Shown here in pieces: positions 44,815 through 53,451 of a stretch of DNA of 64,000 nucleotides. The stretch covers positions 434,001-498,000 of the forward strand of contig OZ238992.1 of the NCBI GenBank assembly GCA_965183885.1, read 5' to 3'. The translations under genes and the position numbers were made by a program. Numbering within the stretch: position 1 is the first letter of the stretch; each line of letters starts with the position of its first letter. The stretch comes from UWMA-0277 sp965183885. Its GTDB lineage: Bacteria; Bacteroidota; Bacteroidia; Flavobacteriales; BACL11. The notes under the pieces were generated by a model, which had not been told where the DNA came from, did no database searches, and saw only the letters and a program-made list of their open reading frames with translations.

Positions 44815-47007
44815 ATGAAAAAAATAATGATAATTGCAATCGTGTTTTTTGCAATAACAAATATAAAAGCACAAGAAGAACAAATAAAAGGTAGAGTAGT
44901 AGAGCAACTGCAAGATGGAAGTGAACTAGGTATTCCTGGTGCCAATGTATATTGGGAAGGAACTACAATTGGGTCAGCTACTAATGGAGATGGAAATTTC
45001 TCAATTGTTGAGCCAGCAGAATTTCCTGCAACTATAGTGGTGAGTTTCGTGGGATATCAAAAATACTCTCTAATTATAAAAGAGTGGGGCCATTATCATA
45101 TTGTGCTTTCTCCTTCTGTTGAGTTAGAAGAAGTTAGGGTAAAAGGTAAGGTAAATACGACTAAGTTTTCCACTATCAGCACCATTAATATGCAAACGCT
45201 TTCTACTGGCGAGTTAGAAAAAGCGGCTTGTTGCAACTTATCAGAAAGTTTTAGTACTAATGCTACAGTTGATGTAACTTTTACGGATGCTGTTTCGGGA
45301 GCTAAAAAAATACAGATGCTGGGTTTAGATGGTGTTTATACTCAAATTACTCAAGAAAATATGCCACTGATTAGAGGAATTTCTTCTACATATGGGCTTA
45401 GTTATGTGCCAGGTACTTGGATTGAATCCATTCAAATTATAAAGGGTGCTGGCTCAGTTGTTAATGGCTTTGAGTCCTTTGCAGGGCAAATAAATTTGGA
45501 ATATTACAACCCTGAGTCTGCTCCAAAATTATTTTGGAACGCATATACTAATTCAGAAGGAAAACTAGAGAACAACCTATTGTTGGCTAAAAAACAAGGC
45601 AATTGGAAATCCAACTTATTTACCCATATTTCTTATTTTGATAAAGAGGTGGATAATAATGAGGATAATTTTTTAGATATACCAAAAGTGAAGCAAGTAA
45701 ATGTGCTTAATAGATGGACATATACAGCTAATAAAAATTACTATATTGAATTTACAGCAAGAGGATTAGTTGAGGATAGAATAGGTGGAACGCTTGAAAA
45801 TGCAGCCAAGCCTTATGCAGTTAATATCCATAATGGTTTACTTGAAGTTACAACAAAAACAGGAGCGATACTTCCTAATTCTCCTGGGAAAAGTATGGGA
45901 CTGCAAACTTCTTTTAGAAAACATAATCAAACTGCTATTTTTGGAAAAAATAAGTATGAAGGATTGCAAGAAAGCGCTTATTTTAACCTTATTAGACAAA
46001 CTTATATTGTAAATACTGACCATAAATTAAAATATGGAATGAGTAATTATGCAGATAGGTATACTGAAAGTTTTTCTGGAAATATTCAAAATCCATTTAA
46101 CGATAAAGTGAGGGTTGATTTAATGAGTGGTTTGTTTTCAGAATATTCATATACTTGGGGTGAAAGTTTTAATTTAACTACAGGTATTCGTGCTGATTAT
46201 TATAATAATACTGAGCGGTTTAATTATTTACCAAGGTTAAATATGAAATACAATCCAACTGAAAATACTGCTATTCGTTTCTCAGCAGGTAAGGCTTTTC
46301 GAATTGCAAATGTGTTTGTTGAAAACGCTTCTTTCTTAGCTTCAAATAGAGAGGTAATAGTGGGTGAATTAAGTCCTGAGATAGCTTGGAACTATGGGAT
46401 GAATATTACGCATAACTTTAAATTGTTTGGGCGTGATGGTACTTTAAATGCTGATGCCTATAAAACTGAATTTGAAAATCAAATTGTGGTTGATATTGAA
46501 AAACAAAATAAGTTATCTTTTTATAATTTAGAAGGTATATCCTTTGCTACTAGTATGCAGTTGGATTTGGCTTATGAACTTTATGATCGCTTTGATGTGA
46601 AAATGGCCTATAAAATAAATAATGTAAATACTACTTTTGATGGGGTTGAAAAAACGGCACCTTTAACCCCTAAATACAGAGCTTTATTCAACATGGCGTA
46701 TGCTACTAATTTTGATAGATGGGTATTTGATATTACTGCAAACTATATTGGTGAAAGTAGAATTCCTGACCATCAATTGATTGAAAAATTCTATTCAGAA
46801 TCTTTTTATCTTTACAATGCACAGGTAACAAAGAAATTCAGAAAATTTGATGTATATTTAGGAGGTGAAAATTTACTTAGGTATGTTCAGAAAAATCCTA
46901 TTTTAGCTGCTGGAAATCCTAATTCAGATGTTTTTGATGCATCCTTGATTTATGCGCCAATTAATGGTAGGATGATATATGCAGGACTTAGGTATAAAAT
47001 TAAATAA
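44815..47007 (+). CDS. TonB-dependent outer-membrane receptor
   Basis: A 730-residue receptor: signal peptide (IMIIAIVFFAITNIKAQ), a CarboxypepD_reg-like domain (VPGANVYWEG-like IPGANVYWEGTTIGSATNGDG), the plug (ESIQIIKGAGSVVNGFESFAGQINLEY) and a beta-barrel ending IYAGLRYKIK. ELEKAACCNLSESF in the plug carries paired Cys, typical of the receptor subgroup associated with copper/heavy-metal genes. It is probably an importer of a metal or metallophore. It sits between the Cys-rich gene and the two HMA genes, which supports copper. Confidence 0.92.
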   Translation: MKKIMIIAIVFFAITNIKAQEEQIKGRVVEQLQDGSELGIPGANVYWEGTTIGSATNGDGNFSIVEPAEFPATIVVSFVGYQKYSLIIKEWGHYHIVLSPSVELEEVRVKGKVNTTKFSTISTINMQTLSTGELEKAACCNLSESFSTNATVDVTFTDAVSGAKKIQMLGLDGVYTQITQENMPLIRGISSTYGLSYVPGTWIESIQIIKGAGSVVNGFESFAGQINLEYYNPESAPKLFWNAYTNSEGKLENNLLLAKKQGNWKSNLFTHISYFDKEVDNNEDNFLDIPKVKQVNVLNRWTYTANKNYYIEFTARGLVEDRIGGTLENAAKPYAVNIHNGLLEVTTKTGAILPNSPGKSMGLQTSFRKHNQTAIFGKNKYEGLQESAYFNLIRQTYIVNTDHKLKYGMSNYADRYTESFSGNIQNPFNDKVRVDLMSGLFSEYSYTWGESFNLTTGIRADYYNNTERFNYLPRLNMKYNPTENTAIRFSAGKAFRIANVFVENASFLASNREVIVGELSPEIAWNYGMNITHNFKLFGRDGTLNADAYKTEFENQIVVDIEKQNKLSFYNLEGISFATSMQLDLAYELYDRFDVKMAYKINNVNTTFDGVEKTAPLTPKYRALFNMAYATNFDRWVFDITANYIGESRIPDHQLIEKFYSESFYLYNAQVTKKFRKFDVYLGGENLLRYVQKNPILAAGNPNSDVFDASLIYAPINGRMIYAGLRYKIK

Positions 47008-47027
47008 TAATTAAATAAATAAAAAAC

Positions 47028-47393
47028 ATGAAAAAAATAATCATTGCCTTATTCAGTATTTTAACTATAAATGCTTGGGCACAAAAAGAAACAGTACAGA
47101 TTAAAACTTCAGCACAATGTGAAATGTGTAAGGAGCGTATTCTTGAAGAAATACAATTTACAAAAGGAGTTACTGCTATGGCTTTAGATGTAGAAAGTCA
47201 AATGTTAACTGTTACTTTTAAAACAAAAAAGAACTCAGTAGAAAATATTAGAACCATTATATCAAATATTGGTTATGATGCTGATGAAGTAAAAGCGAAA
47301 AAATCAGCACATGATAATTTACCTGGTTGTTGTCAAAATCCTGATTTTATAACGCCAAAAGAGCAATCTCATGAAGGACATGATCACGATTAA
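47028..47393 (+). CDS. Periplasmic heavy-metal-associated (HMA) domain protein
   Basis: A 121-residue protein. The signal peptide (LFSILTINAWAQ) is followed by an HMA fold with the metal site SAQCEMCKERILEEIQ and GVTAMALDVESQMLTVTF. A C-terminal Cys/His tail (NLPGCCQNP, SHEGHDHD) adds soft-metal ligands. It likely shuttles Cu(I) between the receptor and inner-membrane partners. The gap to the TonB receptor is 20 bases, so co-transcription is likely. Confidence 0.87.
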   Translation: MKKIIIALFSILTINAWAQKETVQIKTSAQCEMCKERILEEIQFTKGVTAMALDVESQMLTVTFKTKKNSVENIRTIISNIGYDADEVKAKKSAHDNLPGCCQNPDFITPKEQSHEGHDHD

Positions 47394-47401
47394 CAATAAA
47401 G

Positions 47402-48139
47402 ATGAATAAAAAACATAAAATTATGACACACACATATCAAGTAACAGGAATGACTTGTGGAAGCTGTGAAGTCAAAGTGAAATTGGCTCTGCTCTCCGTA
47501 AATAATGTAACTTCTGTAGAAGTTTCAAAAGATAATAACGCTGCAATCATCACAATGGACAAACATATTGCTTTGCCTGAATTACAAAGTGCTTTAGAGG
47601 AAAAACATCAAATCTCTGCTACGAATCAGAATGAAACAGTAGAACAAATTAAACCTTGGTTTGTAACCTACAAACCCGTTTTGCTAATCTTTGCATACAT
47701 TTTTTCTGCAACTGCTATTGTTGAACTCACCGCTGAAAGCATTGATATTTCAAGATGGATGCGCCATTTTATGGCAGGTTTCTTTTTAACTTTTTCATTT
47801 TTTAAGATGTTAAACCTAAAGGGATTTAAGGACAGCTACTTAATGTACGACATTATTGCACGAAGATTTCCTGCTTGGGGCTATGTCTATCCTTTCACGG
47901 AATTAATATTAGGAATTGCATTTCTAATAAATTTCAACCCAATTATAACCAACAGCGTAACTTTTGTTGTGATGACCGTAAGCATTATCGGTGTTTTAAA
48001 AATCATATTGAACAAAAAAACGATTAAATGTGCTTGTTTGGGAGATGTTTTCAACTTACCAATGAGTACAGTTACCATTATAGAAGACGGACTAATGATT
48101 CTTATGAGCCTAGGAATGCTGTTTATGGCATTGAATTAA
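47402..48139 (+). CDS. HMA domain joined to a MauE/DoxX-like membrane domain
   Basis: A 245-residue protein from MNKKHKIMTHTYQ; a start at MTHTYQ (47423) is also possible. The N-terminal HMA has TGMTCGSCEVKVKLALL. From about residue 90 four transmembrane helices follow (VLLIFAYIFSATAIVELTA, FMAGFFLTFSFFKML, FTELILGIAFLINF, SVTFVVMTVSIIGVL). A Cys motif IKCACLGDVFNLPMS resembles MauE, which supports disulfide or haem-protein maturation. The fusion suggests an inner-membrane copper or redox partner for the external proteins; transport direction is unknown. Confidence 0.82.
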   Translation: MNKKHKIMTHTYQVTGMTCGSCEVKVKLALLSVNNVTSVEVSKDNNAAIITMDKHIALPELQSALEEKHQISATNQNETVEQIKPWFVTYKPVLLIFAYIFSATAIVELTAESIDISRWMRHFMAGFFLTFSFFKMLNLKGFKDSYLMYDIIARRFPAWGYVYPFTELILGIAFLINFNPIITNSVTFVVMTVSIIGVLKIILNKKTIKCACLGDVFNLPMSTVTIIEDGLMILMSLGMLFMALN

Positions 48140-48221
48140 AAAAGCCAGCAGCCAACGCACACGAAATAGAATCTCATTGAAATTATGACTGTCTTTGTAA
48201 TTGTCCGTTAATTTTATTGTA

Positions 48222-48229
48222 GTTTTGTG
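48222..48229 (+). promoter_or_regulatory. Probable -7 element of the BNR-repeat gene
   Basis: TAGTTTTG lies 14 bases ahead of the ATG at 48244 and matches TAnnTTTG. The gene therefore probably has its own promoter, separate from the HMA operon. Confidence 0.4.
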
Positions 48230-48243
48230 AAAAAATTATTACT

Positions 48244-49620
48244 ATGAAACCTTTTCTATTTTTCCTGTTATTACCCATTTTTTCCTTTGCACAATGCTTA
48301 AGTCCAAGTACTCCTTATATCCTTAGTAGTGGTTCTTCTGAGGGTTATGAAAGACCAAGAGTTGTAATAACGGCTAATAATAGTCCTTTTGTTATTTGGT
48401 CAAAACCTTCTACCCCTAAAGCAATTAAAGCAAGAAAATGGAATGGTACAGATTTTGATAGTGCTTTTGATTTGGTAAATGCTGATTTAATGCCTACTGG
48501 TTTTATTGGTCCTGAAATTGCTGCAAAGGGCGATACTGTTTATCTTATTTTTGAATCTTTACTGCATAATAATCATATTATTTATTTAAAGCGTTCTTTT
48601 GATGGAGGGCTTACTTTTTCCGATACAATTAGGGTCTCAGATAATTCAAATACACATAAATTTGGAATGCCAAATGTTGGTATAAGGGCTGATGGAAATC
48701 CTGTAATTTCTTATATGGAGTGTACAACTTCTTGGACAGATTGGGAGCAAATGGTAAAATCATCTTCTGATTTTGGAGCCACTTTTAGTGCAGCAACAAA
48801 TGCTAGTGCATTAGCACCAGGTGAACCGTGTGATTGTTGTCAGTCAACTTTTGTTACAAAAGGAAATAATGAAGTTTATTTATTATTCAGAAATAATGAA
48901 ACAAACATTAGAAATACTTATATTGCTAAATCGATTGATGGAGGACTAACTTTTACCTCAACTGAAGATTTAGATGATTATGATTGGATGTTAAATTCTT
49001 GCCCAACTTCCTCACCTGTTGGTGCTGTACTTGGTGACAGTATTATGGTTGTAAGGCGTAATGGAGGTTCTGGTATCAATGAGTTGTATAAGTCTAATGT
49101 CAATACAGATGATTTGCAAAAATCTTATTTTACACAGGTAGAATCAGCAGGAAGTTCTTTGCAAGATAAAGCAGAAATTGCTACAGATTTGAATAATTTT
49201 GTTACTGTTTGGGAAGAAAATAGAAATGGGAATAAGGAGTGCTTTTATAGTGTAATTGGGAGTGATGGTAAAAGTTTATGTAATGGTGTGATTTCTGATA
49301 CAGCTACTTTTGGACATAAAATAGAGCCTGATATCACTTACGGAGGCCCTTATACGGGGTATTTCTCTGTTGTTTATACAGCATCCACTGCAAAGGAAGT
49401 ACACTTTGTGTATGCTCCATTAATGTATGTAAGTGCTATTAATGAAGCTTATGATTCAAATGATAAAAAACTACTTAAAATAGTAAATTTACTAGGTAAA
49501 AATGTAACTCCTGAAAGCAATAAGCCTTTTATAAATATTTACAATGATGGATCTGTTGAGGCGAAAAATAGTTGTGGAATAATTAACTTTTTATTGAATT
49601 GCTCTTGTAAACCACTATGA
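48244..49620 (+). CDS. BNR-repeat (sialidase-like propeller) exported protein
   Basis: A 458-residue protein with a signal peptide (FFLLLPIFSFAQ). Asp-box type repeats are visible: LKRSFDGGLTFSDTI, KSSSDFGATFSAAT, AKSIDGGLTFTST. A conspicuous Cys motif PCDCCQSTF lies near residue 195 and a further Cys at NSCPTSS. The typical sialidase Arg triad could not be confirmed, so glycosidase activity is not claimed. Near the end KIVNLLGKNVTPESNKPF and IYNDGSVEAK resemble an alternative Bacteroidota C-terminal tail, followed by 18 extra Cys-rich residues (NSCGIINFLLNCSC). Confidence 0.72.
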   Translation: MKPFLFFLLLPIFSFAQCLSPSTPYILSSGSSEGYERPRVVITANNSPFVIWSKPSTPKAIKARKWNGTDFDSAFDLVNADLMPTGFIGPEIAAKGDTVYLIFESLLHNNHIIYLKRSFDGGLTFSDTIRVSDNSNTHKFGMPNVGIRADGNPVISYMECTTSWTDWEQMVKSSSDFGATFSAATNASALAPGEPCDCCQSTFVTKGNNEVYLLFRNNETNIRNTYIAKSIDGGLTFTSTEDLDDYDWMLNSCPTSSPVGAVLGDSIMVVRRNGGSGINELYKSNVNTDDLQKSYFTQVESAGSSLQDKAEIATDLNNFVTVWEENRNGNKECFYSVIGSDGKSLCNGVISDTATFGHKIEPDITYGGPYTGYFSVVYTASTAKEVHFVYAPLMYVSAINEAYDSNDKKLLKIVNLLGKNVTPESNKPFINIYNDGSVEAKNSCGIINFLLNCSCKPL

Positions 49621-49706
49621 CTGTGATACCAATGTATACCAGATTGGATAATTGGAAAACGATAGGTATAAGTTTCATTTGGTTCAATAGGCATTTGCGT
49701 TAATTA

Positions 49707-49989
49707 GGGGACACCATCCTCTTTATTTGGGACAAACACCGTGCCAATGTAACTTAGTACTTTTTTTGAGTTTATTTTGTACTACAATTTCGGCAGTATC
49801 GCCTTCGGTAAAAGTTAAGGTTGGCATTAGAATTTGTCCGTTAACAGCAATAGCACTTTTGTCTTTGCCTAAAAAATTTACTATTGTATCTGTAACGGTT
49901 AAATCGTATCGAACTACCTTTTGTGAAAACGCGATAGTGGTTGAGAGTATTCCAAGGAATACTGTCAACAGTTTTAAAAATAAATTCAC
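49707..49989 (-). pseudogene. N-terminal remnant of a second multicopper oxidase
   Basis: The start (LLTVFLGILSTTIAFSQ signal peptide) leads into VVRYDLTVTDTIVNFLGKDK, LMPTLTFTEGDTAEIVVQN and KLHWHG, the first copper motif of the family. A frameshift follows: after HWHG the next frame reads FVPNKEDGVP, the expected continuation, and then stops at 49704. The remaining three-quarters of the gene is absent. It is a broken CueO-like gene in the same copper region. Confidence 0.85.
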
Positions 49990-50053
49990 TCAAAATAAGT
50001 GCTTTCAGAAGAACTTCTTATTTTTAGTAATAATTTTTTATAAAAAATATATT

Positions 50054-51025
50054 TTAAAACAGGTGTAAAATAGCAAATAACGAACTTACCGAAATAAATA
50101 CCCATAGCAAGAGTCCTTGCAGAAAAGGTTTAATTCCAATAGCTTTTAAATTTTTAATGGAGAGATTAGTTCCTATTAAAAATAAACTAATCTGAAGCCC
50201 TTTTTTCCCAGCTGCTTTAATAGTTGTAAAACTATCATATTCTGGGAATTTTGAATTTAAAAACATGGCTAACAAAAAAAAGATAATAAAATAAGGAAAT
50301 ATAAATTTCTTATCTCCTCCTTTATATAAATAAGCTCCAAGGAAAACTAAAGGAACAATAAATATTACTTTTGAAAGCTTAATTATTGTGGCTACTTTTT
50401 CTGCTATATCTTCATTAAAAGCTTTATCAAAATCCATAGCAGCACCTATAGCAGATGCCGTATCATGAATAGAAATCCCTGCCCAAACACCAAATTGATG
50501 CTGTGTTAATTTTAGATAATCGCCTATAATTGGAAAGATAATTAAACCTGTGGTACTTAGCATAAATATAGTGCCTAATGCAACAGATATTTGTTTCTCA
50601 TTTGCTTTTATAGTAGAAGCGATAGCGGCAATAGCACTTGCTCCGCAAATGGATGTCCCAGAGGTAATTAAATCGGCTATTTTTCTGTCAACATTAAATA
50701 TTTTACCAATAATATATCCCATGATTAACGCTAGCACAATAAAAATTACAACAAAATAAAAAGAAGAAGTAGAAAGCTCTGAAATTGCTGAAATTGGGTA
50801 ACCAAAACCAATACCAACAACTGAAATTTTCAATAAATTATTAGTTATACTTCCAGTTTCCCCTTCATATGGATTTCCTAGTAGTATTGCAAAAGCTATC
50901 CCAAGAACAAGTGCTAGCCAAGATGTCATCCAATTTAAAAAAGGAAATGCAGAGGACAATGCAATTAAAACTACTAATCCAAAAAACAGGAATTTGGAAC
51001 TTATTATATTAAACTTGCTTTTCAA
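50054..51025 (-). CDS. YeiH-family putative sulfate exporter / membrane transporter
   Basis: A 323-residue protein with about ten hydrophobic helices and the family signature LITSGTSICGASAIAAIAST, then GIFMLSTTGLIIFP-like IFMLSTTGLIIFPIIGDYL and WAGISIHDTASAIGAAM. YeiH/YadS-type (UPF0324) proteins are predicted sulfate or sulfonate exporters; none is well characterised. It is followed by and divergent from no obvious partner. The TlpA gene upstream is on the same strand with a 34-base gap. Confidence 0.85.
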   Translation of the reverse strand: MKSKFNIISSKFLFFGLVVLIALSSAFPFLNWMTSWLALVLGIAFAILLGNPYEGETGSITNNLLKISVVGIGFGYPISAISELSTSSFYFVVIFIVLALIMGYIIGKIFNVDRKIADLITSGTSICGASAIAAIASTIKANEKQISVALGTIFMLSTTGLIIFPIIGDYLKLTQHQFGVWAGISIHDTASAIGAAMDFDKAFNEDIAEKVATIIKLSKVIFIVPLVFLGAYLYKGGDKKFIFPYFIIFFLLAMFLNSKFPEYDSFTTIKAAGKKGLQISLFLIGTNLSIKNLKAIGIKPFLQGLLLWVFISVSSLFAILHLF

Positions 51026-51059
51026 TTATTGAATACTAAATTTAGACTTAATCCCATCA

Positions 51060-51554
51060 TTAAAGTGCTAGTTTTTTGATTTGCTCTAACAGTTCATCTT
51101 CATCACCATCAACATACCCTTTGTGTTGCCAAACTATTTCTTTTTTACTGTTTAGTAAAAATGTATGTGGTATTACTGAAACTCCCATAGCTCTTTTTAA
51201 ATCTCCATTTGGATCTATGTAAACTTCATAATCCCAGTCGGATGCATTAACATAAGGAGCTACTTTAGCCATTGATCTTGCATTATCAATTGAAATAGCA
51301 ACTAGTTTTACACCTGTTTCATCTTGCCAATCTTCATAAACATCTGCTATAGTATTCAGTTCTTTTTTACATGAATTACAATATGCAGCCCAAAAACTTA
51401 TTACAATTGGCTTGCCATTATTTTCTAGTGCAGTAATGTTCATGCTACCTCCTTCAAGTGTTTTTACATCTACTGAAGGTAAAATTCTGTTTTGAGCAAT
51501 ACTGAGAGTTGCAAAGATTATAGCTGTGAAAAGCGATAGAAATAGTTTTCTCAT
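51060..51554 (-). CDS. TlpA-family thiol-disulfide oxidoreductase
   Basis: A 164-residue protein: signal peptide (LFSLFTAIIFATLSIAQ) and a redoxin fold with PIVISFWAAYCNSCKKELNT. CNSC is the active-site pair with Trp replaced by AY before it, a mild departure from WCxxC. Further family blocks are VKLVAISIDNARS and VIPHTFLLNSKKEIVWQHKGY, including the cis-Pro. It probably keeps periplasmic Cys reduced, e.g. for cytochrome or copper-site assembly. Confidence 0.9.
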   Translation of the reverse strand: MRKLFLSLFTAIIFATLSIAQNRILPSVDVKTLEGGSMNITALENNGKPIVISFWAAYCNSCKKELNTIADVYEDWQDETGVKLVAISIDNARSMAKVAPYVNASDWDYEVYIDPNGDLKRAMGVSVIPHTFLLNSKKEIVWQHKGYVDGDEDELLEQIKKLAL

Positions 51555-52044
51555 TTTAATTGTGTTTTATTTTTGGCTAATTTACAAATAATAGCTCTTC
51601 ATTCAGATATGTTTTTAGTAAATACACGAACTGATTTCATCTCAATTCGTTATAATTAGAAATCACCAAACCTTAATGCAACTCTATTATTAGTTGAATC
51701 TAAAATAATTACTTCATCACTTATTGATGTAATCCGTCAAACCAAAGTAAACTGTTTAGTTTAAAATTCTAGTATATAGTTTTTGTTAATTTTAACCATC
51801 TAAATTGCATAAGAATAAAAAAAACTACATACTTTTTAATCAATTATTAATCATTTTCCATCCATTTTTTAGTCATTTTATTTTGAATTGTTTGTGGTCA
51901 TTTTTAAGTCATTTTAAACCTATTGTTTGTTCGTTTTTTAGTCATTTATACTAGATAGAGGCTAATTATTTTAATTATTTATCTGTTTAATTGTTTGACT
52001 AATTATTCAAAGAGTTTTTTGTTTAATATTTCCATGTCTGAGGA
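51555..52044. other. Gene-poor region with a gene tail and a solo IS end
   Basis: On the minus strand 51656-51727 reads ISDEVIILDSTNNRVALR then FGDF-stop: the last codons of a gene whose remainder was lost where the IS end begins at 51728. Beyond that, AT-rich sequence with several repeats of TTTTTAGTCATTT and similar (51855-51945) holds no gene. Confidence 0.55.
51728..51806 (+). repeat. Solo left end of the IS3-family element
   Basis: Begins TGTAATCCGTCAAACC and remains close to copy 1 (33905 on) for about 78 bases, with CTAGTATATAGTTTTTG and TTAATTTTAACC in common, but has AAAC for GGAC near base 23. No transposase follows. It is a relic of a third insertion. Confidence 0.85.
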
Positions 52045-52111
52045 TGTACGTCTTCATACCAAAGTGGAATAATTTTTTGTAAAGTTAGTAAATAGTTTTC
52101 GTTTTTCATAA

Positions 52112-53101
52112 TTATGCTGATATCAGCTTTTGTTGTAAATATTCTTGTCTTCTTTTTTGTATTGTTTTTAGCTTGGTTTCCTTCCTTTTTTGAAGGATTT
52201 TTTCTTCCCTTCCAAAATACACATCAGAGGGAGTTACATTTCCTAAAGATTCATGATATCTTTCATTATTGTAATACTCCACCCACTCATTTATCGCTAT
52301 TTCTAACTCTGATGGATTGTAATAATGATGCAGTTTAACAATATTTTTCATTGATCTGTGATATCTCTCTATCTTTCCCTGAGTTTGAGGATGATTAGGT
52401 TTCCCTCTTACATGTCCCATCCCTATATCTGATAAATAGGATTTTAACTCATTAGAGATATAACAACTTCCATTGTCAGACAATAACCTTGGGAGTTGTT
52501 TTCCTTCAAGGTTTGCATTGTAAATTGCAGTATCAATACTTCTTTTCACATCCTCAGTTTTCATCCTTTCACAGAGTTCCCAGCTCACAATATACCTGGA
52601 GTAATCATCCATAATAGTGGATAAATAATACCAACCATAATTCTTGATTTTAAAGTAGGTAAAGTCAGTTTGCCATTGCTGATGCACTCTTGAGGGTTGG
52701 TCTTTAAACTTCTTTCCAGCAGCCATTACAATATGGGTTGGAGTAGTTATCAATCCTCTTGCTTTTAGTATTCTGTAAACAGAAGATTCTGAGATGAAAT
52801 AACCCCTTTCATCTGTTATGTGTGCAGCTAACTCCCTTGGTGATAGTTCTGGTCTTTCCAATGCTACTTTAACTGTTTTATCAATTAGTTTATCTGGTAT
52901 TTTATTCCAAAACTTACTCCTTTTTCTCTTTTTTGGAGCAAGTCCATCAAAACCATTTTTATGATATCTTCCGTACCATTTATAGAATGTACTGGAGTGA
53001 ATATTCAGTTCCTTAAGAGTAGGTTTTACTCCCAGTTCTGAACCTTCTATTATTTTAATAATCTCCATTTTTTCTGTTTGCTTATATCTTCTATATTTCA
53101 T
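52112..53101 (-). CDS. IS3-family OrfB transposase (DDE integrase)
   Basis: 329 residues, intact. N-terminal HTH-like part (YRRYKQTEKMEIIKIIEGS), then the rve core with first Asp in WQTDFTYFK, second in RLLSDNGSCYIS, and Glu in HPQTQGKIERYHRSMK. The frame is -1 relative to OrfA and open upstream of its ATG to the A-AAA-AAC slippery site, so it is probably made as OrfAB. It could act in trans on copy 1 and on the solo end. Confidence 0.95.
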   Translation of the reverse strand: MKYRRYKQTEKMEIIKIIEGSELGVKPTLKELNIHSSTFYKWYGRYHKNGFDGLAPKKRKRSKFWNKIPDKLIDKTVKVALERPELSPRELAAHITDERGYFISESSVYRILKARGLITTPTHIVMAAGKKFKDQPSRVHQQWQTDFTYFKIKNYGWYYLSTIMDDYSRYIVSWELCERMKTEDVKRSIDTAIYNANLEGKQLPRLLSDNGSCYISNELKSYLSDIGMGHVRGKPNHPQTQGKIERYHRSMKNIVKLHHYYNPSELEIAINEWVEYYNNERYHESLGNVTPSDVYFGREEKILQKRKETKLKTIQKRRQEYLQQKLISA

Positions 53102-53103
53102 CC

Positions 53104-53451
53104 CTATTTTTCTGAAGTGTTGTTTTTTTTCAGAACCCTAAGCTCCAAACTAACCTCCTTAAACATATGGGTGAGTTCTTCATTTTCTCTCTTAAGTTTC
53201 TTCACATCAGAAGTGTTTGCCTCTCTCAAAGTATCTCCTTGCAATCTGTGTTTCCCTGCCTCCATAAAATCCTTAGACCATTTATAATAAGTAGCAGGTG
53301 TTATCCCGTGATTCCTACATATTTGAGCTATGGACTCCTCTTGTTTAAATCCTGCCAATACAACTGCTATTTTCTCTTCAGAGTTGTATCTCTTTCTTGT
53401 CTTTCTTTTTAGTTCTTTTATGAACTTCATTGCGTTTTCTTTGTCTTTCAT
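53104..53451 (-). CDS. IS3-family OrfA
   Basis: 115 residues, identical in protein sequence to OrfA of copy 1, with the same HTH (GITPATYYKWSKDF) and coiled-coil tail. OrfB begins 2 bases after the OrfA stop. See OrfB for the frameshift arrangement. Confidence 0.93.
   Translation of the reverse strand: MKDKENAMKFIKELKRKTRKRYNSEEKIAVVLAGFKQEESIAQICRNHGITPATYYKWSKDFMEAGKHRLQGDTLREANTSDVKKLKRENEELTHMFKEVSLELRVLKKNNTSEK

Noticed and set aside
48244..49620. Calling the BNR protein a sialidase
   Set aside because: Only Asp-box propeller repeats are visible; the catalytic Arg, Tyr and Asp residues could not be confirmed.
51855..51945. Possible CRISPR-like or regulatory array of TTTTTAGTCATTT units
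   Set aside because: The units are short, irregular and AT-rich with no constant spacer length; simple sequence drift is enough.
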